Source: Alkalihalobacterium alkalinitrilicum
Lineage (GTDB): Bacteria; Bacillota; Bacilli; Bacillales; Bacillaceae_F
Length of the DNA stretch: 64,000 nt
Direction of reading: 5' to 3'
Assembly (NCBI RefSeq): GCF_002019605.1
Contig: NZ_KV917368.1
Location: 3,131,517 to 3,195,516, forward strand
Shown: piece after piece, positions 40,192 through 49,412 of the stretch
Numbering within the stretch: position 1 is the stretch's first letter
How the letters are laid out: every line of letters begins with the position of its first letter
The notes under the pieces: generated by a model
Told to the model about the DNA's origin: nothing
Databases searched by the model: none
What the model saw: the letters and a program-made list of their open reading frames with translations, nothing else
Translations under genes and position numbers: made by a program

Positions 40192-41115
40192 TCAATTAAT
40201 TTCCTGTTTTTTTAACAATGAATGACTAACTTTTAAGGGTGATCGTAATTTCGTTGTGAGAAGTACTCCGATTATGACAAAAACTCCACCTAATAATTGT
40301 TCAATATAGATTCTCTCATTTAATATCAGCACCGCTTGAATTGTAGTAAATACAGGAATTAAGTTCAAACATACTGCTGCCTTCGATGCTCCAACGGTCT
40401 CAACCCCTTTATTCCAACAAATAATCGCAATGATGGATGGAAAAATGCCGAGATAGAGTACAGATATGATCGTTGAGGTATCCCAATTAATCGCAATATC
40501 TAAAACAATCCATTCTACTACAACAAAAGGAAGTAACGTGATACATGCCATTCCTAGCATTACCATCAAACTCCCCTTCGTCGGTAATCGTCCCATATGT
40601 TTTTTTACGAGAATGGAATATACACACCAAGCCAAAACAGCAAAAATCATTAATAAATCACCAACATTAAATTGTAAAGAAAACAATTGTTGCACCGAAC
40701 CGCTCGTAACAATCCATAAAACGCCGATAAAAGAAATAATAATTCCAACATACTGTAAAAAGAGAAGACGTTCCTTTAATAAGATCAACCCAAGAATAGA
40801 AGCAAATATCGGTGTCGAAGCTTCTACAATAGAAGCATTAATCGTTGTTGTGTAATGTAATGAAAAATAAACAAGACCGATGAAAAAGACGATTCCCGTC
40901 AGTGATAACGCATAGATCGGTTTCCAGTTTCGTAATAAAACACCTCTATGATTCTTCCAATCTTTTTGTGCTAACATCACCATAATTAGAAAAGCAATGC
41001 TACAACGTAAAAACGATAGTGTAAATGCAGGGATATTATCGACCATTAATTTACCAACAATAAAATTCCCTGAGAAAAACAATATCGCAACAATAATAAA
41101 TATATAAGCCTTCAA
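40192..41115 (-). CDS. EamA/DMT-superfamily transporter
   Basis: 307 residues with about ten hydrophobic helices in two EamA repeats (residues about 5-135 and 155-290). The typical ends IVEASTPIFASILGLILLKERL and its second-half counterpart ILNERIYIEQLLGGVFVI are present. Probably an exporter of amino acids or metabolites; substrate unknown. Stands just downstream of the histidine-phosphatase gene on the same strand. Confidence 0.85.
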   Translation of the reverse strand: MKAYIFIIVAILFFSGNFIVGKLMVDNIPAFTLSFLRCSIAFLIMVMLAQKDWKNHRGVLLRNWKPIYALSLTGIVFFIGLVYFSLHYTTTINASIVEASTPIFASILGLILLKERLLFLQYVGIIISFIGVLWIVTSGSVQQLFSLQFNVGDLLMIFAVLAWCVYSILVKKHMGRLPTKGSLMVMLGMACITLLPFVVVEWIVLDIAINWDTSTIISVLYLGIFPSIIAIICWNKGVETVGASKAAVCLNLIPVFTTIQAVLILNERIYIEQLLGGVFVIIGVLLTTKLRSPLKVSHSLLKKQEIN

Positions 41116-41136
41116 TGCATTTCCCTTTCTTAGATC

Positions 41137-41784
41137 CTACGCTTCTTTATTTAATAATGACGCGTTTTGTTGAAGTTCTTCTAGCTCTAAATGGATTGTC
41201 TTATTTATATAATGAATACTTGGTTTTCTATCACTCTTAAACTCTACTAACGTAATACTTGTATTATCAATTTGAAATGGACGATGGTGTAAATGCCACT
41301 CATCTCCTAATAGTATGTACATGAGCATAATACTAATTAATCCACCGTGAGCTACTAAAGCAACGTGTTTCCCATCATGGGCATGCTTCATTTGATCTAG
41401 TAGGTATTTGCATCTTGACGTAATTTCAGACACGCTCTCTGTACCAACTACACCAGAAGTGAGCAGTGAACGTTCTTTTATCTCAGGATATTGAGCCTCA
41501 ATGTCTTGGCGGGTTTTCCCTTCGAGTGGACCTAAGTTGATTTCTCTCAACTTCTCCCATTTGTGAGCGGTTAAGTGTTTACGCTCAGCAACGGCACTAG
41601 CCGTCTCATAAGCCCTTGTTAAGTCGCTAGTATAGATAAAATCGAGTGGCTTATTCTCTAAATATTTGGCTAATTGCTCAGCTTGCATCATACCCGTTAC
41701 AGATAAAGAGAAATCTTGCCACCCTTGAATAATGCCTAGTTTATTTCCCTCAGATTCACCGTGTCGAATGAAATATAAATACAA
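41137..41784 (-). CDS. Histidine phosphatase family protein (phosphoglycerate-mutase-like)
   Basis: 215 residues, TTG start at 41784 (GGAG close upstream). The RHGESEGN motif with the phosphorylated His is at residues 7-14 and the second catalytic His in VAHGGLISIML. Catalytic Glu lies in LREINLGPLEG. Broad-specificity phosphatase; cannot be assigned further. It follows the SE1561-type gene without a gap, so the two are cotranscribed. Confidence 0.85.
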   Translation of the reverse strand: MYLYFIRHGESEGNKLGIIQGWQDFSLSVTGMMQAEQLAKYLENKPLDFIYTSDLTRAYETASAVAERKHLTAHKWEKLREINLGPLEGKTRQDIEAQYPEIKERSLLTSGVVGTESVSEITSRCKYLLDQMKHAHDGKHVALVAHGGLISIMLMYILLGDEWHLHHRPFQIDNTSITLVEFKSDRKPSIHYINKTIHLELEELQQNASLLNKEA

Positions 41785-41785
41785 C

Positions 41786-41986
41786 TCACTCCACTCCTTT
41801 AGTTTCCCATGAATGGCGGAACACTTTACATTTACCTTCTAATTGATCGAGCATATCTAAAATACGATCAATATCCTCAATAGTTGTATCTTCAGGATCA
41901 ATGGCATCAAGCAAATCACCGATCATTTGTATTTTTTGATTTAAATAATTTAGTTGCTCGTTTTTGTCGTTTACTGCTCCACCCAT
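41786..41986 (-). CDS. SE1561-family small protein
   Basis: 66 residues, ATG at 41986 behind AAAGGAGAG. Helical, acidic; the pattern NDKNEQLNYLNQKI ... IDRILDMLDQLEGKCKVF matches what I recall of the SE1561 family of Bacillales. Function unknown. Confidence 0.75.
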   Translation of the reverse strand: MGGAVNDKNEQLNYLNQKIQMIGDLLDAIDPEDTTIEDIDRILDMLDQLEGKCKVFRHSWETKGVE

Positions 41987-41999
41987 CGAAATCTCTCCT

Positions 42000-42263
42000 T
42001 TAATTCATATCATCGTAACTGTAACAAAAATAACAAGGACACTCAAGAAATGTTGTAACTTTACAATTTTCTTCATCCTACTTATATTAGTATGGGCAAT
42101 TCGACCTAATTTCAATATAGATCTTTTTCAATTTGTTTAATCCAGTTATGATAAAAGAATGAAACAACTACTAAAAAGAGTTATTTGGATTAAATCTTAT
42201 GTTTAGTAGCATTATCTGTACTTGTCCTTATATATCCTATCATTCTGCTCATTTAGTATGGTA
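42000..42263. other. Intergenic region left of the IS3 element
   Basis: AT-rich; no ORF or RNA seen. If the recombinase at 43506-45032 belonged to a larger element, its left end or the original 5' part of yfkAB might be expected here, but neither is visible. Confidence 0.4.
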
Positions 42264-42276
42264 TGTCAACACTAAA

Positions 42277-43110
42277 TCAAACAATTTTTTTAGGGGCTAA
42301 GTTTCGATAACTTGCCGGACTTTGATACCCCAGGGCACTGTGCGAACGGATGTTATTGTACCAATTGATATAATCAAACAGTTCAAGTTCTAGGTGGTTA
42401 AGGGAATGGAACTGCTCCCCATGAATTAGTTCTGTTTTTAGAATCTTAAATGTCGCTTCTGCCACTGCATTATCATAAGGGTTTCCTTTATCGCTCAATG
42501 AACGTTCAATCTCATTTTCACTTAATAATTCATCAATAGCTACGTTTTTAAACTCAGATCCGCGATCTGTATGAAAGAGTTTTACATTCTCTAATGGCCG
42601 ATTAACCGTTGCGAAGGCGCGTTGAACTAAAGCTGCGTCTTTGCGTTTTCCAACGCTATAACCAACTATTTCTCTATTATATAAATCAATTAAAAAACAG
42701 ACGTAGCTCCAATAATGTCCTACTTTGACGTACGTTAAATCACTAACCAGTACGGACATTTCTTCATTCACTTGGAATTCCTGATCTAATACGTTTCGAA
42801 CGGATTCTGTATTTGCTGAGAGCTCATTGGTTTGTAGGAAGGTTGTGCATACTTCGATTGGATTCCGAGCTCTTTCATCAACCTTCCTATGCGACGTCTA
42901 GAAACCTTGTGACCCGCTTTTAAAAGCTCTCGTTTTATTTTACGAGTTCCATATACTTTACGGTTTTCATTAAAGATTTTTAGTATTTTTTCTTTTAATT
43001 CTTGTTCTTCTGTAGCCTTTTCCTTTTCTTTTTGAGCAGCTACTTCTGTTTCATAATAAAAGGTGCTTCGAGCTATTTGTAGGACTTTGCACATTGCTGA
43101 TACCGAATAG
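42277..43110 (-). pseudogene. IS3-family transposase orfB, frameshifted
   Basis: The N-terminal part (MCKVLQIARSTFYYE ... YGTRKIKRELLKAG) stops at 42786. The same sequence continues in another frame with QVNEEMSVLVSDLTYV, HTDRGSEF and AVAEATFKILKTE, which hold the DDE residues. A single indel near 42810-42830 separates them. A working orfAB fusion is normally made by frameshifting at the end of orfA, not here, so this looks like a mutation. Confidence 0.75.
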
Positions 43111-43135
43111 AAGTGCCGATTTTTCTCAATGACTT

Positions 43136-43417
43136 CTATTTTCGCCCCATGATCAGCGCGGCTTGCTTTAAAATATCGACTTCCATTTCTAGCTGTTTAT
43201 TTCTTTTTCTTAACTCAATCAATTCTTGTTCCTCTGGACTTCGATTGTCTTTCTCTTTGAAGGAACCAGACTGTTGAAACTGAGTAATCCACCTGTCTAA
43301 AGCAGACGGAGTTAATTCATATTCACGGACAATATCTTGACGACTTTTTCCACCTTCATATAAAGCAACCACTTGCTTCTTGAATTCTGTGGTAAACGTT
43401 CTTCTTTTTTTGGACAT
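43136..43417 (-). CDS. IS3-family transposase orfA
   Basis: 93 residues from the ATG at 43417. HTH (FKKQVVALYEGGKSRQDIV) and C-terminal leucine-zipper heptads (ELIELRKRNKQLEMEVDIL). An A-rich run (GCGAAAATAG) at the stop could serve as the -1 frameshift site to orfB. Confidence 0.85.
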   Translation of the reverse strand: MSKKRRTFTTEFKKQVVALYEGGKSRQDIVREYELTPSALDRWITQFQQSGSFKEKDNRSPEEQELIELRKRNKQLEMEVDILKQAALIMGRK

Positions 43418-43505
43418 AGTAGATTCGCTCCTCACTCGTTATATGTTATTCTACTAGCCCTTATTTTTATTGTCCAACTAAGTGTAGCCTATCCAGTACC
43501 TCTCC

Positions 43506-45032
43506 TTACTTGTATTCTACTTTTATCTCAAAAGGCTTTTCTCCTCCTACATCATTTAGCTCTTTCCAGTAGTAAACCTTATCTATAACATCATGTAATA
43601 GCTTATTGACCTTAGTAGGATTCTCCTCTACATCCATAGACAATAGCTGTTCTATTTTAACCTTAGCTTTCTTATGTTTATCTACCTCAGACTTGGCATC
43701 TGCTCCCTCTAATGACTCTAACAGCTCAGTTATTGACTGTTGTTGCTCTCTAATCTTTTTAATTTCCTCAGTAGCCTCTTCCTGCTCATAAATACCTGCT
43801 TTAAATCCATCCTGTACCCTTTTCTTTTGAACATCTAGCTTGTTATATTGCAGAGTTAGCTCCTGCTGTTCCTGAGCTACCTTACTTAAAAAGCTATTAT
43901 CTCCTGCTACAATAGCCTCTATTACTGCATCTAGCTCTGAGAGATGCTGTCTAAGCTCCTCAAGTATAGCCTCCTGTACTCTAGATGCTTTAATACCATT
44001 ATTTTTACATCTAGGCTTATCTTTAGACTCCTGCTTAGCCTTATGACCTTTAGAGGCATGACAGTTAAGTACATAAAGGTCTCTACTGTCCTTATCTAAC
44101 TTATTCCTACCTTTTCTGTTCCCGTATTTCATACAGAAAGATAAGGTCTGATTACATTTAGGACATACTAACAGCCTAGAAAGTGTATATACTCCTCTCT
44201 GAGATGCTTGAGGTACTTTCCTATGCTTTTCTTTTAGCTTTTGAGCCTTGTTGTAGGTATCTGCATCTATTAAAGCAGGATGAGCCTCCTCTACATTAAT
44301 AACATCCTCTCCCTCTAACTCATAATGTACTACTCCTCTATAAGCTACATTAGTAAGGATTAAAGAGAGACCTCTAACAGAAAAAGGCTGACCTGCTCTA
44401 GTTGTAATACCTCTAAGCCTTAGCTGTTCTACAATCTCTGTCTGATTGTATCCCTGATTTACATACATATCATAAATAGTCTCAACTACTTTAGACTCCT
44501 CAGGATGAGGTAGGAGATGCTTACTGTCATCTTTTGTATAGCCATAAGGAGCAATCCCAAAATATACTCCCTTTTTAATAGCCTGTATTCTACCTCTCCT
44601 GAGCTTTCTTTTAGTCATCCTCATAAAGTGATTATCCATCTCAGACTGAATACCTGAGGTAAAGATGTCATCATCATTCATAAAGTTATATGTCTTGTTT
44701 AGAGTAAAGAGCAATAAGCCCTCACTTTTCATAAACCTCACAAACATCCCAAAATCTGTTCTATCCCTTGTTAATCTGTCTTGGTCAGTAACAAGGACTC
44801 CATCATAGATATTCCTTTTAAGCTCCATTAGCATCCTCTGTAGTTCAGGTCTGCCATCCCAATCCTCTGAGCTTCCTTCCTCAGAAAATACCTCATATTC
44901 CATATTGTTAGCCTCTACATAGTCAGTAAGTAGCTCTAGCTGTCTGTCTATCTCTAGAGCATCAGCATCCTTTAACCTAGACTTTCTGACATAAATAGCT
45001 ACTAGCTTTTTACCTGCTTTTACTGGTTTCAT
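43506..45032 (-). CDS. Large serine recombinase (phage/element integrase)
   Basis: 508 residues, complete. Resolvase-type catalytic domain with nucleophile S18 (YVRKSRLKD), the conserved DGVLVTDQDRLTRD, a recombinase domain (YGYTKDD ... NVAYRGVVHY), a zinc-ribbon cysteine pair (CPKCNQ, with later C-H/C residues) and a coiled-coil C-terminal region (about 400-470), the architecture of SPbeta- or phiC31-type integrases. By my reading the gene contains one CpG (44123) and no CGN arginine codon, unlike nearly all neighbours. It directs site-specific integration; the likely attachment site is inside yfkAB. Confidence 0.92.
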   Translation of the reverse strand: MKPVKAGKKLVAIYVRKSRLKDADALEIDRQLELLTDYVEANNMEYEVFSEEGSSEDWDGRPELQRMLMELKRNIYDGVLVTDQDRLTRDRTDFGMFVRFMKSEGLLLFTLNKTYNFMNDDDIFTSGIQSEMDNHFMRMTKRKLRRGRIQAIKKGVYFGIAPYGYTKDDSKHLLPHPEESKVVETIYDMYVNQGYNQTEIVEQLRLRGITTRAGQPFSVRGLSLILTNVAYRGVVHYELEGEDVINVEEAHPALIDADTYNKAQKLKEKHRKVPQASQRGVYTLSRLLVCPKCNQTLSFCMKYGNRKGRNKLDKDSRDLYVLNCHASKGHKAKQESKDKPRCKNNGIKASRVQEAILEELRQHLSELDAVIEAIVAGDNSFLSKVAQEQQELTLQYNKLDVQKKRVQDGFKAGIYEQEEATEEIKKIREQQQSITELLESLEGADAKSEVDKHKKAKVKIEQLLSMDVEENPTKVNKLLHDVIDKVYYWKELNDVGGEKPFEIKVEYK

Positions 45033-45171
45033 TGCCTGTTTATTCCCCTCTCTGACTATCTACTGTGCTGAATTTCATCAGACCTGGATAATTCCATTGT
45101 AACAGTTATACACATAGGCGCAAGATGTTTTACATTCGATGTCCATATGTACTTTGCATTGACATGAGTTA

Positions 45172-45177
45172 TATAAT
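45172..45177 (+). promoter_or_regulatory. Possible -10 of yfkAB
   Basis: TATAAT 38 bp before the yfkAB ATG; a TTGACA occurs only 7 bp upstream, so the -35 is unclear. It lies in the CpG-depleted segment, so the promoter may be element-supplied. Confidence 0.35.
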
Positions 45178-45214
45178 AAAGAGAGGTATTAGAACTAAGA
45201 TAGGAGTAGTTGAA

Positions 45215-46399
45215 ATGACTGAATTAAGAACCAAACCCAAAAGCACACCTCAGAATGATGCTTGGGAGGCTTACCTAGATGTAGATAAATATGGACATAC
45301 AACATTATCAAGCATAGAATTTACTACCACTAACCTCTGTAATATGAGATGCAGACATTGTGCTGTAGGTCATACTCTTACACATAAAGACCCTAAAGCA
45401 CTCCCTTTAGAGCTATTGCTAAAAAGATTAGAGGAAGTTCCAACCCTAAGAACCATGAGCATTACAGGGGGAGAACCTATGATGTCCTTAAAGTCAGTAG
45501 AAAATTATGTATTACCTTTATTGAAATATGCTCACGAGAGAGGCATGTACACTCAAATAAACTCTAACCTAACATTAGACCTAGAGAGATATAAGCTCAT
45601 AGCTCCTTACCTAGATGTATTACATATCTCTCATAATTGGGGAACAGTAGAGGAGTTTATAGATACTGGCTTTGCTATGATGGAAAGAAAGCCCTCTAGA
45701 GAACAAAGAAAAACATTATTTGACAGGATGATAACTAACTCTAAGGCTTTATCTGAAATGGGAGTTTTAGTATCTGCTGAGACAATGATTAATAAAAATA
45801 CCTTACCTCACTTAGAAAAAATTCATAAGCAAGTAGTAGAGGAGATGGGCTGTCAAAGGCATGAAATTCACCCTATGTATGATAGTGGATTTGTTGGTAT
45901 GACTGAGCCTACAGAGATACAAAATTCTTTACATTCCATGTACCCAAGTGACTTCGCTAATAGCCTACAAGTAGCTACACTAGAAGAAATTCGTTCTGCG
46001 ATCCATAGACTACTCGACTACCGTCAAAATAATACTTGGATGCTGTTTGGCACATTACCATTCTATGCTTGTAGTAACCATGAAGAAGACTTACAATTAC
46101 TCAAACGTTTGTATGAGGAAAAAAATGTAACAGTACGAAATGACCCAGATGGACGTTCAAGATTAAATGTTAATATATTTGATGGGAGTATTATTGTCAC
46201 TGATTTCGGTGATGCCCCGTCACTCGGTAATATTCAAACGACTTCATTAGAACATGCGTATAAAACGTGGAACGCTTCTACCTTAGCAGATGAGCTCAAT
46301 TGTCATTGCCCTGCTGTGAAATGCTTAGGACCAAATATACTCGTTAAAGATACGTATTATCAAAATGTTTCCTTCAAGAATAAGAAATCGAAACTTTAA
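45215..46399 (+). CDS. yfkAB: YfkAB radical SAM protein, apparently chimeric
   Basis: 394 residues from the ATG at 45215 (AGGAG upstream); a longer frame starts at 45125. Radical SAM cluster motif CNMRCRHC near residue 45, the SAM-binding SITGGEPM, and the C-terminal YfkB half with further cysteines (CHCPAVKC). Its role is unknown. From codon 1 to about 246 all 12 arginines use AGA/AGG and one CpG occurs; from about 45955 CpG becomes frequent and most arginines are CGN. The frame is intact across the change. Downstream gene is yfkD, as in B. subtilis, so the 3' part is the host locus. Confidence 0.88.
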   Translation: MTELRTKPKSTPQNDAWEAYLDVDKYGHTTLSSIEFTTTNLCNMRCRHCAVGHTLTHKDPKALPLELLLKRLEEVPTLRTMSITGGEPMMSLKSVENYVLPLLKYAHERGMYTQINSNLTLDLERYKLIAPYLDVLHISHNWGTVEEFIDTGFAMMERKPSREQRKTLFDRMITNSKALSEMGVLVSAETMINKNTLPHLEKIHKQVVEEMGCQRHEIHPMYDSGFVGMTEPTEIQNSLHSMYPSDFANSLQVATLEEIRSAIHRLLDYRQNNTWMLFGTLPFYACSNHEEDLQLLKRLYEEKNVTVRNDPDGRSRLNVNIFDGSIIVTDFGDAPSLGNIQTTSLEHAYKTWNASTLADELNCHCPAVKCLGPNILVKDTYYQNVSFKNKKSKL

Positions 46400-46465
46400 T
46401 AAAGAATAAAGTAAGAATTCCACTAAACACTTTGCGCTGAAACTAAAAATCAACTCTTATCTTTC

Positions 46466-46500
46466 AAAAAAGGAGTACCATTGCGGGGTACTCCTTTTTC
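46466..46500. terminator. Bidirectional terminator between yfkAB and yfkD
   Basis: AAAAAGGAGTACC ... GGTACTCCTTTTT hairpin, T-runs on both strands. Confidence 0.85.
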
Positions 46501-46548
46501 TTGTCCAGTATTATATGCTTGCTTAAATTCAACCTTTTCTAATCAACC

Positions 46549-47349
46549 TTAACGAGGTTGATTAGCTGTATAAAACTTAAAACTTAAGTGATCTTGAACA
46601 GGAATCCACGCACCAATTCCTTGCTGTGTCACATTTTTAACTTCAATTTTTCGCTTTCCATTCTTAATGGTTAAATAGACTTCTCCATATGTTACTTTTC
46701 CTTTTTCATTTGCTGCTGGTACATAGGCGTAAAGGTATCCTACATTTTTGGGAGCAATTTTATACACTTGTCCTTTTTTTGTACCGTATCCAATCACCGT
46801 GTCAAAAGCAAGTGGTAACCCTGTTTTTTCAGCTGCTTTTATCATCATCATTTTTTTCACTTCTTCACTATTTGGAACTTCAGCAGTAAGGCCACCTGAA
46901 ATTTTCTTTTGTTGATCTTGTGTATAAGTCAACTTTTGTGGAGAGCGCCCGCCCCGATTATCCACATAATTGGTATTCACTTTATTATATTCCCAGTTAA
47001 CGTTCGTCTCACCTGATTCATAATTAAGAGGCCATTGCCCTAAATAAATGGATGCCTTAAAAAGCAGTGCCGTTTTCGAATTGTTAATCGAAGACTCATT
47101 TAATAAGCGAATGAGTTCAGGGTTGGCAATTGTAACCTCAGCTGAATTTAATAATTCTTGAGTCAACTCACTTGGCTGTAAATAGGGTAGGTCTTGTGTT
47201 GGATTAGGATATGTGTTGTCTTTAGAAATATCTAAAACGTAATCAGGAATTTTCGCTTTCTTCTCTTCCCCTTTATTCTCTTCAGCCAATCCATTTAACG
47301 GTAACGAAAACAAAAATAATATAAGAATACATAGCGACACCTTTCGCAT
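46549..47349 (-). CDS. yfkD: YfkD-like secreted protein
   Basis: 266 residues with a signal peptide (MRKVSLCILILFLFSLPLNGLA, cleavage about 22). Beyond it a conserved but uncharacterised domain (IPDYVLDISKDNTYPN ... YGEVYLTIKNGKRKIEV). Position beside yfkAB, and overall length, match B. subtilis YfkD. Function unknown; extracytoplasmic. Confidence 0.75.
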   Translation of the reverse strand: MRKVSLCILILFLFSLPLNGLAEENKGEEKKAKIPDYVLDISKDNTYPNPTQDLPYLQPSELTQELLNSAEVTIANPELIRLLNESSINNSKTALLFKASIYLGQWPLNYESGETNVNWEYNKVNTNYVDNRGGRSPQKLTYTQDQQKKISGGLTAEVPNSEEVKKMMMIKAAEKTGLPLAFDTVIGYGTKKGQVYKIAPKNVGYLYAYVPAANEKGKVTYGEVYLTIKNGKRKIEVKNVTQQGIGAWIPVQDHLSFKFYTANQPR

Positions 47350-47454
47350 CGACTTTTCCTCCTTCTTTCTATAACTGTCCGATTGACCTTAGTTTTTTCA
47401 ATCTATAAAAATTTATCCATCTAAAAAAGACTTCGTTCCGAAGCCTTTTTCTTG

Positions 47455-48057
47455 TTATATACTAACAATTTTTTTTACGCGTCTATAGAACACTTGGATT
47501 AATGGCCCGATACTTAAGGTAACCACTATCGTTCCAATTCCAATCGGACCTCCTACAATTAAAGCAACAATTAAAGCCGTAATTTCGGCTATTGTTTTCG
47601 CCACCATCAAGGGCAATCGTAAGAGATCTTTTAAATTCAACATCAACCGATCGATTGGTATGATCGCAAAGTCTGCTTGTAAATAGGTCGATATTCCAAG
47701 CCCCATTAAGATAACTCCTAATAAAAGAACAGCAGCTTGTATTGGCAACTCCGTCAAGCGAATGTTTTGAAATACAATCAACAACCAAAAATCAATAAAA
47801 TAACCTAAGACAATAACCGTTAGTAATGAGTGAATTTCTGGGCGGGCCCGTGCTATTAGAGCATTCACAATGATTAAAATAACTCCAATTAGAATAACCC
47901 ATGTACCTACTGTTAAACCAACTCGATTGGATAAGCCTACATTTAACGCATCCCAAGCTCCTGCTCCAAGGTTAGCAATGATCGTAAATGTGATCCCTAT
48001 CGATAAAATTAATAAACCTATTAAATAACATAAAGTTCTTCGCATTTTAGATGACAT
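47455..48057 (-). CDS. YczE/YyaS-family integral membrane protein
   Basis: 200 residues with about five hydrophobic helices and family motifs NLGAGAWDALNVGLS near 30 and LGISTYLQADFAIIPID near 120. B. subtilis YczE is linked to export or modification of secondary metabolites, but most members are uncharacterised. ATG at 48057 behind AGGTGAG. Confidence 0.8.
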   Translation of the reverse strand: MSSKMRRTLCYLIGLLILSIGITFTIIANLGAGAWDALNVGLSNRVGLTVGTWVILIGVILIIVNALIARARPEIHSLLTVIVLGYFIDFWLLIVFQNIRLTELPIQAAVLLLGVILMGLGISTYLQADFAIIPIDRLMLNLKDLLRLPLMVAKTIAEITALIVALIVGGPIGIGTIVVTLSIGPLIQVFYRRVKKIVSI

Positions 48058-48141
48058 TTTTTCTCACCTCTTATTGAGTAGAATTTACATATATTACATA
48101 AACTATCCATATTACCCTTTGTAGATAAAGGAGGCAGTATT

Positions 48142-48756
48142 TTGGATTTTCACTGGGTATGGAAAGCCATTATAATTGTATTTGTAGGGGTTATGATATT
48201 ACGGCTTGGTGGTAGAAAATCAATCTCCCAATTAACCGTCTCCCAAACCGTTATTATGATTTCCATTGGGAACTTAATGATACAGCCAGTAAGTGAGCGA
48301 AACATTTGGATTACATTTCTCATTGCACTTTTACTTATTCTTACTTTAATTTTTATTGAATTTCTTCAAGTTAAGTTTGACAAAGTTGAAAGTTTTTTTA
48401 CTGGAAAATCAATTATTGTAATCGAAGATGGTGTAATCAATATTAAAAACTTAAAAAAATTAAGACTTACAGTCGATCAATTAGAAATGCGCTTACGTCA
48501 AGCCAATGTGCAACACATTAGTCAAGTTAAGTGGGCAACTGTTGAAGTTAGCGGCCAACTTGGCATTATATTAGATGAACAAAGTCAATTAGCTACCAAA
48601 AAAGACATACAAACATTATTAGATTATATTCACACTAAATTTCCTTCAGGCCAAGCTCCACCAATTATTACTGAGCAAAAAAAATATCCTACGCTGTTTA
48701 CAGAATCAATAACTAAGAAACACCAAAATGGCGCTCCACCAAGACAATTGGACTGA
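48142..48756 (+). CDS. DUF421 (YetF/YrbG-type) membrane protein
   Basis: 204 residues, TTG start at 48142 with AAGGAGG upstream. Three N-terminal hydrophobic helices (to about 70) and a DUF421 domain: LRLGGRKSISQLT, then LRLTVDQLEMRLRQANVQHISQVKWATVEVSGQLGI shortened to its key VD/RQ/VKWA positions. Function unknown in most Bacillales members. Confidence 0.85.
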   Translation: MDFHWVWKAIIIVFVGVMILRLGGRKSISQLTVSQTVIMISIGNLMIQPVSERNIWITFLIALLLILTLIFIEFLQVKFDKVESFFTGKSIIVIEDGVINIKNLKKLRLTVDQLEMRLRQANVQHISQVKWATVEVSGQLGIILDEQSQLATKKDIQTLLDYIHTKFPSGQAPPIITEQKKYPTLFTESITKKHQNGAPPRQLD

Positions 48757-48805
48757 ATCAACGTTATCAGTCCTCTTTAGTCTGCTAAAGGTACCTGGCG
48801 CTAAA

Positions 48806-48836
48806 AAGGGAATTACCTATAAACGGTAATTCCCTT
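48806..48836 (-). terminator. Terminator of the rRNA-tRNA operon
   Basis: AAGGGAATTACC ... GGTAATTCCCTT hairpin followed by TTTTTAG on the minus strand, 34 bp after the last tRNA gene. Confidence 0.88.
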
Positions 48837-48869
48837 ACATATGTATATTCTCTTTATTTATGAATAGAA

Positions 48870-48954
48870 TGGTGCGGGTGAAGGGACTCGAACCCCCACG
48901 TCAAAGACACTAGATCCTAAGTCTAGCGCGTCTGCCAATTCCGCCACACCCGCA
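48870..48954 (-). tRNA. tRNA-Leu (TAG)
   Basis: Class II cloverleaf with long variable arm; anticodon TAG; CCA encoded. Last gene of the array. Confidence 0.95.
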
Positions 48955-48965
48955 AAAACAAAAAA

Positions 48966-49041
48966 TGGTGAGCCATGAAGGACTCGAACCTTCGACCCTC
49001 TGATTAAAAGTCAGATGCTCTACCAACTGAGCTAATGGCTC
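48966..49041 (-). tRNA. tRNA-Lys (TTT)
   Basis: Cloverleaf with GAGCCAT acceptor, anticodon TTT in CTGACTTTTAATCAG, CCA encoded. Confidence 0.96.
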
Positions 49042-49150
49042 CCGAATTAAATGTAGCTTATTCACTTTGATTTTTGAACGAATATCTTCCTAACACAAAA
49101 ATGAGTATTAACTTATTACTCATTTTAATAAACTTTTTTTAAGTTTATAG

Positions 49151-49226
<76 letters not shown>

Positions 49227-49227
49227 A

Positions 49228-49303
49228 TGGTGGAGGATGACGGGCTCGAACCGCCGACCCCCTGCTTGTAAGGCAGGTGCTCTCCCAGCTGAGCTAATCC
49301 TCC
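49228..49303 (-). tRNA. tRNA-Val (TAC)
   Basis: GGAGGAT acceptor, anticodon TAC in CTGCCTTACAAGCAG, CCA encoded; one base separates it from tRNA-Thr. Confidence 0.96.
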
Positions 49304-49331
49304 ATGAAAACTGGAACAAAAAAATTTAAAT

Positions 49332-49406
49332 TGGTGACCCGTACGGGATTCGAACCCGTGTTACCGCCGTGAAAGGGCGGTGTCTTAACCGCTTGACCAA
49401 CGGGCC
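49332..49406 (-). tRNA. tRNA-Glu (TTC)
   Basis: GGCCCGT acceptor, anticodon TTC, CCA encoded. Confidence 0.96.
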
Positions 49407-49412
49407 AGTAAG

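Larger units (their letters stand above)
42264..43490 (-). mobile_element. IS3-family insertion sequence (IS150-like), with a frameshifted orfB
   Basis: About 1.23 kb with imperfect terminal repeats: a left end reading TCAACACTAA...AAACAAT and a right end, on the opposite strand, reading CTACACTTAG...GACAAT. It holds orfA and orfB on the minus strand. No clear target duplication. It lies 15 bp from the 3' end of the serine recombinase gene. Confidence 0.82.

Noticed and set aside
45159-45177. TTGACA and TATAAT as a complete SigA promoter for yfkAB
   Set aside because: The spacer is only 7 bp; only the -10 is retained as a possibility.
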